From NCBI RefSeq assembly GCF_024636815.1, contig NZ_JAGXGF010000058.1, positions 1 to 55,031 of the forward strand: a stretch of DNA of 55,031 nucleotides, written 5' to 3'. The translations under genes and the position numbers were made by a program. Below are positions 24,281 to 33,563 of this stretch, piece after piece (within the stretch, counting starts at the first letter, position 1; the number at the start of each line of letters is the position of its first letter). The DNA is from Marivirga sp. Lineage in GTDB: Bacteria > Bacteroidota > Bacteroidia > Cytophagales > Cyclobacteriaceae. A model generated the notes under the pieces. It saw nothing but the letters and a program-made list of their open reading frames with translations, searched no databases and was not told where the DNA came from.

Positions 24281-25324
24281 TACTGAATTCACAATTTCTT
24301 TAATTTCTTTTTCGGCATTTTTCTTACAAATCAAAATCACACCATCTTGCTCAGCAACCAGAAAATCATGTAAATCTTGAATTACTACTAAATCGCTTTT
24401 ATCGGTGGTCACAATATTTCCCGAGGAATTAAAGCTCATTACATTACTTGGAGAAGCATTTCCTTGATCATCTTTCTCTCTAATTTCATGAAGGCTTTCC
24501 CAATTTCCTAAATCTGACCATCCTATATCTGTCAATAGCACAAATACATTATCTGCTTTCTCCATTATTCCAATATCAATAGAGATATTAACACATTGAG
24601 TGTAAGCTTTATTCACAAATAAGCTCTCATTAGCACTGAAGTATTGTGATTCTCCATCAGCAAAAACCTCTGCTAAATCAGGTAAATAAGATTCAAATGC
24701 TTTTAAAATACTTTTAGCAGACCATATGAAAATACCTGCATTCCAAACAAAATCACCACTTTCAATAAATTTTTGTGCTAATCCAATCTCTGGTTTTTCA
24801 GTAAATGTTTTTACTTTTTTGATGGTAGCAGAATCAGGAATAAATTGAATATAACCATAACCAGTTTCAGGCCTATTAGGGTGCATTCCTAAAGTTACCA
24901 ATTGATCATTTTTGGATGCACTATCCAAGGCCACGGCAACAGACTGATGGAAAACATCTTCTTTTAAAATTAAATGGTCGGCTGGAGCAATTACCATGGA
25001 AGCGTCAGGATTTTTACTGGCAATTTTATAAGCTGCATAAGCAATACAAGGAGCTGTATTTCTTTTATATGGCTCTAAAAGTAACTGTTGACTGCCTAAC
25101 CCTTCAATTTGTTCATGAATTAAATCTTCGTACTCTTTGTTGGTGACTATATATATATTTTCTTTAGGGAATTTCGTCAAAAACCTTTCATAAGTCATTT
25201 GGAGTAATGTTTTACCTACTCCTAATAAATCATGAAATTGCTTAGGCTTTTTGGAAGTACTTACTGGCCAAAGGCGGGTTCCGGTTCCACCAGCCATGAT
25301 GATGACATAATTATTTTGATTCAT
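24251..25324 (-). CDS. manC: Mannose-1-phosphate guanylyltransferase
   Basis: Makes GDP-mannose from GTP and mannose-1-phosphate, the donor for surface glycans and possibly for the DPM-like enzymes of the window. The N-terminal signature IIMAGGTGTRLWPVSTSKKPKQF is intact, followed by VIAPADHLI and FTEKPEIGLAQKFIESGDFVWNAGIF near 170-195. 357 aa from the internal ATG at 25324 (MNQNNYVIIMAGG). A seven-codon longer start at 25345 exists, but MNQNNYVIIMAGG fits the family. There is no fused phosphomannose isomerase domain, so ManA activity must be elsewhere. Confidence 0.92.
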   Translation of the reverse strand: MNQNNYVIIMAGGTGTRLWPVSTSKKPKQFHDLLGVGKTLLQMTYERFLTKFPKENIYIVTNKEYEDLIHEQIEGLGSQQLLLEPYKRNTAPCIAYAAYKIASKNPDASMVIAPADHLILKEDVFHQSVAVALDSASKNDQLVTLGMHPNRPETGYGYIQFIPDSATIKKVKTFTEKPEIGLAQKFIESGDFVWNAGIFIWSAKSILKAFESYLPDLAEVFADGESQYFSANESLFVNKAYTQCVNISIDIGIMEKADNVFVLLTDIGWSDLGNWESLHEIREKDDQGNASPSNVMSFNSSGNIVTTDKSDLVVIQDLHDFLVAEQDGVILICKKNAEKEIKEIVNSVKSEKGDSFI

Positions 25325-25345
25325 AAGTTTTATAGTTTCAGGCAT

Positions 25346-25724
25346 GATTATAAACTGCCTGAATTGAAAAAATCTTCATTAAATAGATTGACTAAGGTTC
25401 TAAGCATTCTAACGCCCCTATCAATACAAAAGTTATTAGCTGAAAAATTTGAATCCAAAAATGCAGAATAATAATTGCATTGAAAAACCATATAACAAAT
25501 TCAAATCGGAATTATGACGACTCGTTATAAACCCAGTTAATGAGTTTAATGTAGAAATGTAACATTATTAATAATATTATTACACTCGAAGCATTATTAA
25601 ATACAGATTTTAAGACAATGTTTTTAATATTTTTTACTAAATTCAAAGTATCTCATGATTAGCTATTAAATTTGACATGAGATTGAATAAATAAGTTTAT
25701 AATTAAGCAATTTGTGCTAAAGAA
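25346..25724. other. Intergenic region between manC and recQ
   Basis: About 379 bases without a credible gene. Includes an A/T dyad near 25565-25590 (TAATAATATTATTA) and a perfect 8-bp inverted repeat ATCTCATG (25650-25657) / CATGAGAT (25676-25683) with an 18-base loop, 41 bases before the recQ start. It must hold the promoters of both divergent genes; I see no clear TAnnTTTG box. Confidence 0.45.
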
Positions 25725-27902
25725 ATGATAGAAGAGCAAGAAGCTACTTTAAAAGAAAAATTAAAAGAGGTATTTGGTTATAATCAGTTTAGGGGAAACC
25801 AAGAATTGATTATGCAAAACCTTATAAACGGCAAGAATACTTTTGTGATCATGCCTACAGGAGCAGGGAAATCACTCTGTTACCAATTACCCGCTATTTC
25901 GCAAGAAGGAACGGCTTTGGTGGTATCTCCATTGATTGCGTTAATGAAAAATCAGGTGGACACCTTAGTTGCTTTAGGAGTTAATGCCGCATTTTTAAAT
26001 TCAACATTAACAAAAACCGAAATCAAAAGGGTGAAAAAAGAAGTTATGACAGGTAACTTAAAACTTCTTTATGTTGCTCCGGAATCTTTAACCAAAGAAG
26101 AAAACGTTGAATTTTTAAAACAAGCCAATATTTCATTTGCCGCTATAGATGAAGCGCATTGTATTTCGGAATGGGGTCACGACTTCCGGCCTGAATACAG
26201 AAGAATAAAATCCATATTGCAGCAAATATCTAATATCCCAATCATAGCCCTTACAGCTACTGCCACTCCTAAAGTGCAGTTGGATATTCAGAAAAACCTG
26301 AATATGGAAGAAGCTAATGTCTTTAAATCTTCCTTTAATAGAGAAAATCTGTATTATGAGGTAAGACCTAAAAACCAGGCAAAGAAACAGCTCATTAGAT
26401 TCTTAAATGAAAGAAAAGGGAAATGTGGTGTGATTTATTGCCTGAGTAGGAAAAAGGTAGAAGAGATTGCCGAATTTCTGAATGTAAATGGGTTTAACGC
26501 TGCTCCGTATCATGCCGGACTGGAAGGTGGTACTCGAATGAAAAATCAAGACAACTTCTTAAATGAGGATGTAGACATTATAGTAGCAACTATTGCCTTT
26601 GGAATGGGGATCGATAAACCTGATGTTCGATTTGTAATTCATTATGATACTCCTAAATCAGTAGAGGGCTACTATCAAGAAACAGGTAGAGCAGGAAGAG
26701 ATGGTCTTGTGGGTGATTGTCTGATGTTTTACAGTTATAACGATATTCTTAAACTCGAAAAATTCAATAAGGACAAACCCGTAACAGAAAAAGAAAATGC
26801 TAAACTGCTTTTAGAAGAAATGTCTTCTTATGCAGAATCTTCTGTATGCAGAAGAAAGCAATTACTCCATTATTTCGGGGAAGAATTTGCCGACTACTGT
26901 GGGAAATGTGATAATTGCTTGCACCCTAAAGAAAAGTTTGAGGCAAAAGATGAAATGACAACAGTTTTAAAAACTGTTAAATTAACTAATGAAAGATTTG
27001 GTATTAATCACTTAGTGAATGTTATAAGAGGTTCAAAAGATCAATATGTAACTAGCTATGATCATAATAAACTGGAAGTTCATGGAGTAGGTGCTGATCA
27101 AGATCCTGAGTTTTGGAAATCAGTTATTAGACAAACCATGCTTTATGGTTATTTGAAGAAAGATATCGAAAACATTGGAGTGCTCAAGATCAATAAGGCA
27201 GGTGAAGATTTCTTAAAGAATCCAACTGATATTCAATTCACTGTAAATCATATCTATACAGATGATGGTGATGAAGATCATATTGAAAAAGACTCTGTTT
27301 CAGCTAAAGCATTTGACGAAACTTTATATACTCAGCTTAAGGCGCTAAGAAAAAAGGTTGCGAAATCTAAGGATTTACCTCCTTATGTGATTTTCCAAGA
27401 TCCTTCTTTAGAGGAAATGGCCACTACCTATCCTACAACAAATGAGGAAATGGCAGCTGTCAATGGTGTTGGTTTAGGGAAAGTTAAGAAGTTTGGAAAA
27501 CCTTTCATGGAGTTGATTAAGAAGTATGTTGATGAAAATGACATCATCACGGCTGCTGATGTAATGGTGAAATCATCAGTGAATAAATCCAAGATGAAAA
27601 TTTTCATCATTCAGCAGGTGGACAAGAAAATGGACTTAGAAGAAATAGCTGAAATGAAAGATATTTCTTTTGAGGAACTTATTGATGAAATAGAACATAT
27701 TTGCTACTCAGGTACCACCTTAAATCTAAATTATTACTTAAATCAAATCATTGATGATGATAAGCAGGAGGAAATTATGGATTATTTTCTTTCAGCTGAA
27801 TCTGATAGCATCGATGATGCAATGGATGAATTTGAGGACGAATTCAGTGAAGAAGATTTAAGGCTTATGCGCATTAAGTTTTTATCAACTTATGCAAACT
27901 AA
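25725..27902 (+). CDS. recQ: ATP-dependent DNA helicase RecQ
   Basis: 3'-5' DNA helicase in recombination and replication-fork repair, 725 aa. Motif I is MPTGAGKSLCYQLPA near 42-56, the DEAH box IDEAHCISEWGHDFRPEY near 138-155 and motif VI QETGRAGRDG near 318-327. The zinc-binding cluster is CRRKQLLHYFGEEFADYCGKCDNCL near 375-402. After the RQC domain an HRDC domain begins near 533. The C-terminal acidic extension (DDAMDEFEDEFSEEDL) is longer than in E. coli RecQ. It is followed by a clear terminator. Confidence 0.95.
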   Translation: MIEEQEATLKEKLKEVFGYNQFRGNQELIMQNLINGKNTFVIMPTGAGKSLCYQLPAISQEGTALVVSPLIALMKNQVDTLVALGVNAAFLNSTLTKTEIKRVKKEVMTGNLKLLYVAPESLTKEENVEFLKQANISFAAIDEAHCISEWGHDFRPEYRRIKSILQQISNIPIIALTATATPKVQLDIQKNLNMEEANVFKSSFNRENLYYEVRPKNQAKKQLIRFLNERKGKCGVIYCLSRKKVEEIAEFLNVNGFNAAPYHAGLEGGTRMKNQDNFLNEDVDIIVATIAFGMGIDKPDVRFVIHYDTPKSVEGYYQETGRAGRDGLVGDCLMFYSYNDILKLEKFNKDKPVTEKENAKLLLEEMSSYAESSVCRRKQLLHYFGEEFADYCGKCDNCLHPKEKFEAKDEMTTVLKTVKLTNERFGINHLVNVIRGSKDQYVTSYDHNKLEVHGVGADQDPEFWKSVIRQTMLYGYLKKDIENIGVLKINKAGEDFLKNPTDIQFTVNHIYTDDGDEDHIEKDSVSAKAFDETLYTQLKALRKKVAKSKDLPPYVIFQDPSLEEMATTYPTTNEEMAAVNGVGLGKVKKFGKPFMELIKKYVDENDIITAADVMVKSSVNKSKMKIFIIQQVDKKMDLEEIAEMKDISFEELIDEIEHICYSGTTLNLNYYLNQIIDDDKQEEIMDYFLSAESDSIDDAMDEFEDEFSEEDLRLMRIKFLSTYAN

Positions 27903-27906
27903 TTCT

Positions 27907-27937
27907 AATGACTGCTTTATTAGCAGTCATTTTTTTC
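27907..27937 (+). terminator. Rho-independent terminator after recQ
   Basis: 10-pair stem AATGACTGCT (27907-27916) and AGCAGTCATT (27922-27931), followed by a T tract ending at 27937. Confidence 0.88.
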
Positions 27938-28075
27938 ATTAATTTTACTTTAGGTAAATGTCATTTTCTTAGTTGAGAATAAATAAAATTGAACTGAATA
28001 AATGAAATCAACTTTAAAAATTCAGGTTCAAATTTAATAGAAAGGGAATCTGAATTTTTAATCAAAGATTCCATA

Positions 28076-28108
28076 GCCTGCCCCGACTAATCGGGGTGAC
28101 GACTTAAA
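28076..28108. repeat. REP-like hairpin upstream of purD
   Basis: CTGCCCCGACTAATCGGGGTGAC contains a 6-pair G/C stem (CCCCGA 28081-28086 / TCGGGG 28091-28096) in an A/T-rich gap, 15-40 bases before the purD start. The G+C contrast suggests an inserted repeat; from recall, similar cassettes occur in many Bacteroidota intergenic regions. Confidence 0.55.
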
Positions 28109-28123
28109 AGCATTGAAATACAC

Positions 28124-29407
28124 ATGAATATATTAATATTAGGCTCCGGTGGAAGAGAGTATGTTTTTACTGAAAAAATAGCTAAAAGCACTGAATGTAA
28201 AAAACTATTTGTAGCTCCTGGAAATGCCGGAACGGCTCAAATAGCTGAAAATATCAATCTTTCACCAACTGATTTTAAAAGTATAGCTAAATTCAGCTTA
28301 GAAAATAATATTGACATGATAGTGGTGGGCCCTGAAGCACCACTTGTTGAAGGAATACGAGATTATTTTGAGGGCGATGAGAAATTAAAACAAATACAAA
28401 TCATAGGTCCTGGAAAAGCAGGAGCAGAGCTAGAAGGCAGTAAAGAATTCGCCAAAAGTTTTATGCATAGACACAACATACCTACTGCTGCATATTCGAC
28501 TTTTAATAAATCCACTTTATCTGAAGGACTCTCCTATTTACAAACTCTAAAACCACCTTATGTTTTAAAAGCAGATGGTTTGGCAGGAGGAAAAGGCGTT
28601 GTAATTTGTGAGAATTTACCTACAGCTGAAAAAAGCCTTACTGAAATGCTGAGAGATGAAAAATTCGGAGCCGCTAGTGAAAAAGTAGTGATAGAAGAAT
28701 TTTTATCTGGTATAGAGCTTTCTGTTTTTGTATTAACTGATGGCGAAAATTATAAAATCTTACCAGCAGCAAAAGATTATAAAAGAATTGGTGAAGGCGA
28801 TACTGGTTTAAATACTGGTGGTATGGGAGCAGTTTCTCCCGTGAAATTTGCAGATGCAAACTTCATGGAAAAAGTTGAGTCCAAAATCATCAAACCTACA
28901 GTTGATGGATTGAAAAAAGATAAAATAGATTATCAAGGCTTTATTTTTATTGGATTAATGAATGTAGGTGGGGAACCTTATGTTATTGAATATAATGTAA
29001 GAATGGGTGATCCTGAAACTCAAGTAGTTTTACCAAGGCTGAAAAGTGATCTATTATCCATTTTTAAAAGCTTAAAAAGCCAAGAATTAAATAAGGAAGA
29101 ATTCATAATTAGCGAGCAAACTGCAGCTACAATTGTTTTAGTAGCAGGTGGCTACCCTGAAAGTTATGAAAAAGGGAAAGTTATAAAAGGCTTAGAAGAT
29201 GTAGAGAATGCAAAAGTTTATCATGCGGGAACTGCACAAAATGATAATGAGATAGTAACAGCTGGAGGAAGGGTCTTAGCCATTACCGGAATTGGAGATG
29301 ATTTGAATATCTCCTTAAAAAATGCCTATGCAGGTGCTAATAAAGTCTGCTGGGATGATATATATTACAGAAAAGATATTGGTCAGGACTTACTGGCATT
29401 AGAATAG
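28124..29407 (+). CDS. purD: Phosphoribosylamine-glycine ligase
   Basis: Second step of de novo purine synthesis: 5-phosphoribosylamine + glycine + ATP to GAR. 427 aa, full length. ATP-grasp signatures: MNILILGSGGREYVF start, VGPEAPLVEGI near 68, PYVLKADGLAGGKGVVI near 147-163, VIEYNVRMGDPETQVVLPRL near 289-308. Monocistronic, with no other pur gene nearby. Confidence 0.96.
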   Translation: MNILILGSGGREYVFTEKIAKSTECKKLFVAPGNAGTAQIAENINLSPTDFKSIAKFSLENNIDMIVVGPEAPLVEGIRDYFEGDEKLKQIQIIGPGKAGAELEGSKEFAKSFMHRHNIPTAAYSTFNKSTLSEGLSYLQTLKPPYVLKADGLAGGKGVVICENLPTAEKSLTEMLRDEKFGAASEKVVIEEFLSGIELSVFVLTDGENYKILPAAKDYKRIGEGDTGLNTGGMGAVSPVKFADANFMEKVESKIIKPTVDGLKKDKIDYQGFIFIGLMNVGGEPYVIEYNVRMGDPETQVVLPRLKSDLLSIFKSLKSQELNKEEFIISEQTAATIVLVAGGYPESYEKGKVIKGLEDVENAKVYHAGTAQNDNEIVTAGGRVLAITGIGDDLNISLKNAYAGANKVCWDDIYYRKDIGQDLLALE

Positions 29408-29508
29408 ATTATAAGATGAATATCCCTTTATTTTTCTTTTGAGGAAATGGTATTCACTTCGATCTAATGTAGAATGCTGTAAATAAATACAGCTTAAATA
29501 AATATATT

Positions 29509-30753
29509 ATGGGATGCTCATCATGCGGAACTAAAAATAAAGAAGGAGTCACTACTGGTTGTCAAAATAATGGGGGATGCAGCACAGGCGGATGCAATAA
29601 AATGAATTCGTTCGACTGGCTATCCAATATGGATTTCCCTAATTATGATAATTTCGATATAGTAGAAATCAAGTTTAAAGGAGGTAGAAAAGAGTTTTTT
29701 AGAAATATACACAACCTTGATTTAGTTACGGGAGATGCAGTTGTAGTAGATGTACCTAATGGTCATCATATTGGATATATCTCTATGCAGGGTGAATTGG
29801 TTCGCTTACAGATGCAAAAGAAAAAGGTTAAAAATGACGATGAGATTAAAGCCGTTTATCGCGTTGCAACTGATAAGGACTTAGAAAAATGGCATGAGGT
29901 TCAAAACAGAGAGATGCCCACTATGTATCGAGCCAGGGAGGTCATACAAGAGCTTAAATTGAAAATGAAGCTTTCTGATGTTGAATTTCAAGCTGATAAT
30001 TCAAAAGCCACTTTCTATTATTCTGCTGAAGAAAGAGTTGACTTTCGAGAGCTCATTAAAAAGCTTGCAGGTGAGTTTAAAATAAGAGTAGAAATGCGCC
30101 AAATCTCACTTCGACAAGAAGCTGGAAGAATAGGTGGAATCGGAAGTTGTGGAAGAGAGTTATGCTGTAGTACTTGGTTAACTGATTTCAAAAGTGTTTC
30201 CACTAGTGCTGCTCGATACCAGAATTTATCATTGAATCCAAGTAAGCTTTCAGGGCAATGCGGTAGACTTAAATGCTGCTTAAACTATGAATTGGATACT
30301 TATATGGAGGCCTTAAGTGGTATCCCTGAGGTAGAAAAACCAATTCAAACCAAGAGAGGAAGCTTGACATTACAAAAGACAGATATCTTTCGTAAAATCA
30401 TGTGGTTTAGTTATTCTGAAGACAATATATGGCATCCTGTTAAAGTAGAAAGGGTAGCCGAAATAATTACCTTAAACAAGCAGGGAGAAAAACCTGACAC
30501 TTTAATGGAAGACATTCTTGAAATTGAAGAAACAGTTCAGATTAATAGTGACTTAATTAAATTAGACCGCAAATTTTCTAAACCTAAGAAGAAAAAGAAA
30601 AAGGGTGGTAAGTTTAATCCTAATAGAATAAAGGCTGAAAATGGCCCAAATTCAACCAATAAAGAAAAGCCTCAAGGCAATGCTAAAAAGCATAAAAACA
30701 AAAAAAGATTTAACAAAAATAAGAGCAATCCAAATAATAACAAGAAAGATTAA
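29509..30753 (+). CDS. RicT/YaaT-like PSP1-domain protein with Cys-rich N terminus
   Basis: 414 aa. The N terminus has five Cys in a short Gly/Asn-rich stretch (C3, C6, C18, C24, C29). The PSP1 C-terminal domain follows, with GIGSCGRELCCSTW (about 203-216) and SGQCGRLKCCLNYE (about 245-258). In the Bacillus RicAFT complex, Cys of this protein type help bind [4Fe-4S] clusters; whether this holds here is inference. The last ~70 residues are Lys/Asn-rich and low in complexity, as in an RNA-binding tail. Its stop overlaps the gldH start by 1 base (TAATG), a layout I recall as common in Bacteroidota. Confidence 0.87.
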   Translation: MGCSSCGTKNKEGVTTGCQNNGGCSTGGCNKMNSFDWLSNMDFPNYDNFDIVEIKFKGGRKEFFRNIHNLDLVTGDAVVVDVPNGHHIGYISMQGELVRLQMQKKKVKNDDEIKAVYRVATDKDLEKWHEVQNREMPTMYRAREVIQELKLKMKLSDVEFQADNSKATFYYSAEERVDFRELIKKLAGEFKIRVEMRQISLRQEAGRIGGIGSCGRELCCSTWLTDFKSVSTSAARYQNLSLNPSKLSGQCGRLKCCLNYELDTYMEALSGIPEVEKPIQTKRGSLTLQKTDIFRKIMWFSYSEDNIWHPVKVERVAEIITLNKQGEKPDTLMEDILEIEETVQINSDLIKLDRKFSKPKKKKKKGGKFNPNRIKAENGPNSTNKEKPQGNAKKHKNKKRFNKNKSNPNNNKKD

Positions 30754-31217
30754 TGAGGTCATTATTTAGTATTATATGTTGCATGTTTCTTTTAATTTCC
30801 TGCACAGAAGAACGATATTTTGAGGATAACTATGATTTTAATGATAGAATCTGGAACATGGAGGAAACAGCTGAATTTAATTTTGAAATTGATAGCGTAG
30901 AGCTTCCCTATCAAATCAAATTGAATATTAGAAATACGATGGATTATCCTTATAGAAATCTATATATCAAATATCAACTTAAAGACTCAAGCTATTTGAT
31001 GGAAGAAAAGTTATTAAACTTAAAATTATTTGAGGATAAAACTGGAAAACCCTATGGAAACCATCAAAGTGATATCTATTCACATCAATTAATACTTCAA
31101 GATTCTGTTTATTTCCCAGAAAAAGGAAAATATAAAATAGCGTTAAAACAGTATATGCGCGAAGAAGAATTAAAAGGAATGGTTTCTGCCGGAATTAGAA
31201 TTGAGCAATTACGATAA
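30753..31217 (+). CDS. gldH: Gliding motility lipoprotein GldH
   Basis: 154 aa lipoprotein: signal segment 5-15 and lipobox LISC (Cys17). The mature part matches GldH: YFEDNYDFNDRIWNMEETAEFNFEI (about 22-46), NIRNTMDYPYRNLYIKYQL near 69-87 and a final YKIALKQYMREEELKGMVSAGIRIEQ. GldH is needed for gliding motility in Flavobacterium johnsoniae, and with SprA in the same window supports a T9SS/gliding organism. Translation is coupled to the RicT-like gene. Small family, so identity depends on these stretches. Confidence 0.88.
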   Translation: MRSLFSIICCMFLLISCTEERYFEDNYDFNDRIWNMEETAEFNFEIDSVELPYQIKLNIRNTMDYPYRNLYIKYQLKDSSYLMEEKLLNLKLFEDKTGKPYGNHQSDIYSHQLILQDSVYFPEKGKYKIALKQYMREEELKGMVSAGIRIEQLR

Positions 31218-31249
31218 AGTTTTTATAAAAATATTAAAGGATTATTAAT

Positions 31250-32005
31250 TTAGCCTTTTTGAGATTTATAAGTATCAAATTCTTTTAATATTCTAGCAGC
31301 AATTTCATATTCACTTGCCCTTTTCACAAAGGCAGGATCAAGGTCCAGATAATGAATAAAATCAGTTAAATCATCTCCTTTTAAGCCTGTCAACTCTTCT
31401 ACAATTTGAGGATTGTATTTCTTGTTATTAGAAATAGTGTTTCCATGATTGGCTACCGTTTGATAGTATTTTAACTTATTTTTATGAGACTTGCTTAGTT
31501 TCTTAACAATGAAAGATATGGGTTTATTGATAGCATAACCTAATGAATTCGTATAATTAGGATCATAATTCTTGGGAACTTTACCCTTTGGCTTGGTAGG
31601 CATCAAGCCATCAATCTTAATCGAGTTATCCTCAATTTCCTCCATATCAAGTATTTTCTTCCTGAATTCCGACTCAGTTTCAGGTAAATTACTTACCCGG
31701 ATTTCATCGAGTTGAATAACAGCAGGATTTAAACTGATTTTTAAGAAGGTCTGATTATTAACAATAAATTGCTTAGTATTAAAGTTTACATTTGAAACTA
31801 CCAAAGTGTCCCCTTTTTTAGCTACTAAGTGGAATCGGCCTTTTTCATCTGAAATAGCCATTTTATTCGCAGTAGTATTCACAATATGAGTGCCTTCAAT
31901 TGGTAAGCTATCACCACTTGAAGTGACTTCTCCCTCTACCTTTTGAGCTTGAACACAGAAGGATACTGTAAACAGTAAAATGAGTGTAATAATTATTCTC
32001 ATCAA
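31250..32005 (-). CDS. Secreted protein with carboxypeptidase-regulatory-like domain
   Basis: 251 aa: signal peptide (about 1-20, QA-Q end), then a carboxypeptidase-D regulatory-like beta-sandwich (about 22-95; VEGEVTSSGDSLPIEGTHIVNTTANKMAISDEKGRFHLVAKKGDTLVVSNV), as at the start of SusC-type receptors. The rest (about 100-251) is a basic, helix-rich region of unknown function with no plug or barrel. A stand-alone periplasmic protein. Convergent with gldH; 32 bases between the stops. Confidence 0.82.
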   Translation of the reverse strand: MMRIIITLILLFTVSFCVQAQKVEGEVTSSGDSLPIEGTHIVNTTANKMAISDEKGRFHLVAKKGDTLVVSNVNFNTKQFIVNNQTFLKISLNPAVIQLDEIRVSNLPETESEFRKKILDMEEIEDNSIKIDGLMPTKPKGKVPKNYDPNYTNSLGYAINKPISFIVKKLSKSHKNKLKYYQTVANHGNTISNNKKYNPQIVEELTGLKGDDLTDFIHYLDLDPAFVKRASEYEIAARILKEFDTYKSQKG

Positions 32006-32091
32006 AACATTAACGTAAGTAGATCAAAAAATAGTATAATTTAGGAAGAAAGTAATCCTCTATTAAGCAATTTTTTATAAATCTAAAAAAC

Positions 32092-33420
32092 TTATTCAGA
32101 TGACCTATCTAAAAGTCGTTTATCTATATTTTTAGTAGTCTTTGCTCCTAGCTCTCTCAAAATTTCTGTCCTTCGAATTAAATTACCTTTTCCATCATAA
32201 AGCTTTTTCATAGCATCAGAATAGCTATTTTGTGTCGTTTTCAAATTATTACCAACCTTCAATAAGTCATCAGTAAAATTGGTGAATTTATCGTACAATG
32301 CTCCCGCTTGGGTAGCAATTTCAATAGCATTTTTATTTTGTAAATCTTGTTTCCAGATATAGGAGATAGTTCTAAGTGTTGCCATTAAAGTGGTCGTGGA
32401 TACCAAGACGATATTTTTATCCAGAGCCTTTTCATAAAGATTATGGTCTTCTTTCAAGGCAATTGTTAAGGCCGGTTCATTAGCAATAAACATTAAGACA
32501 TAATCAGGCTGATTGATATCGTAAAGATTTTGATAGTTCTTGTCCCCTAATGTTTTAATATGAGAATACATACTATCTAGATGATTCTTAAGGAATCGAG
32601 CTTGCTTTACGTCATCATCTGCATCAAAATAATTACTATAGGCGGTTAAGGATACTTTAGAGTCTAAAACTAGATATTTATCATCTGGCATTTTGATGAT
32701 ATAATCCAGTCTTTGGTTATCACCTTCTTCATTTTTATAATTCTTCTCTTTTTCGTAATGCACGCCTTTTTGTAAACCTACTTTTTCTAAAATGGCTTCC
32801 AGTTGCATCTCTCCCCAATTACCTTGAGATTTGGAGTCACCCTTCAAAGCTCTGGTTAAATTTTCAGCCTCTTTAGTGATCTGAAGATTTAATTCTTTGA
32901 GAGAGGTAATCTGTTCTTTTAGCGCACTATTCCAGATTAAGTTTTCCTTATTACTTTTCTCAACCTTTTCTTCAAATTTATCGATCTTTTCACGTAATGG
33001 ATTCAGTAATTCACCAATATTAGTCTTATTCTGATCTGTGAATTTTTTACTCTTTTCTTCAAAAATTTCTTGAGCTAAATTTTTGAACTCATTTTTAAAT
33101 TGTTGCTGCAGTTCAGCCAATTCGGATTTATGCTCATCCAATTTAATTTTTAGGTTTTTGTAATCTGATTCAACTGTTGATAATTGTCTGTTTAGCTGAA
33201 CATTTTTTTCTCTCTCTTGAGTATGAGCTTCTTTTTCACTCTTCAGCTCAGCAAACAGATTCTCTTTTTGACTTTTTATAACACTCAGTTCGGTCAATAA
33301 TTGTTGCTTCTCTTCCTTTACACCTTCTAATTCATCACCATTTTTATTTTGAGATTTTAGAATAAAGTAAGCCAGTACTACTCCAACTACCAAACCAATT
33401 ATTACTGCTATAATTTCCAT
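32092..33420 (-). CDS. rmuC: DNA recombination protein RmuC
   Basis: 442 aa. One N-terminal membrane segment (about 4-22), a long coiled coil (about 25-190), then the RmuC nuclease-like domain: SQGNWGEMQLEAILEKVGLQKGVHYEKE near 195-222, LVLDSKVSLTAYSNYFDADD near 250-270 and IWKQDLQNKNAIEIATQAG near 355-373. The D-x-K-type catalytic set near 253-255 is present. Limits inversions/rearrangements in E. coli, mechanism unclear. No operon partner. Confidence 0.92.
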   Translation of the reverse strand: MEIIAVIIGLVVGVVLAYFILKSQNKNGDELEGVKEEKQQLLTELSVIKSQKENLFAELKSEKEAHTQEREKNVQLNRQLSTVESDYKNLKIKLDEHKSELAELQQQFKNEFKNLAQEIFEEKSKKFTDQNKTNIGELLNPLREKIDKFEEKVEKSNKENLIWNSALKEQITSLKELNLQITKEAENLTRALKGDSKSQGNWGEMQLEAILEKVGLQKGVHYEKEKNYKNEEGDNQRLDYIIKMPDDKYLVLDSKVSLTAYSNYFDADDDVKQARFLKNHLDSMYSHIKTLGDKNYQNLYDINQPDYVLMFIANEPALTIALKEDHNLYEKALDKNIVLVSTTTLMATLRTISYIWKQDLQNKNAIEIATQAGALYDKFTNFTDDLLKVGNNLKTTQNSYSDAMKKLYDGKGNLIRRTEILRELGAKTTKNIDKRLLDRSSE

Positions 33421-33510
33421 TAGATTATTAAGATATTATTTTATAGAACAAAATTAAAGATTCAAAAGGACAGATTGCTTATTATTTAAATAAGATTTTT
33501 GAACAGCACA

Positions 33511-33538
33511 TAAAAAAAGCCGGTTCTACCGGCTTTTT
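33511..33538 (-). terminator. Terminator downstream of tonB
   Basis: On the minus strand an 11-pair stem AAAAAGCCGGT / ACCGGCTTTTT with a 3-base loop, continuing into seven T in total. 25 bases after the tonB stop. Confidence 0.9.
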
Positions 33539-33563
33539 ACTATGCTAATTATTTTATATTATT

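Noticed and set aside
25232-25471. 79-aa plus-strand frame between manC and recQ
   Set aside because: Starts inside manC on the opposite strand and runs into A/T-rich gap sequence; no motif.
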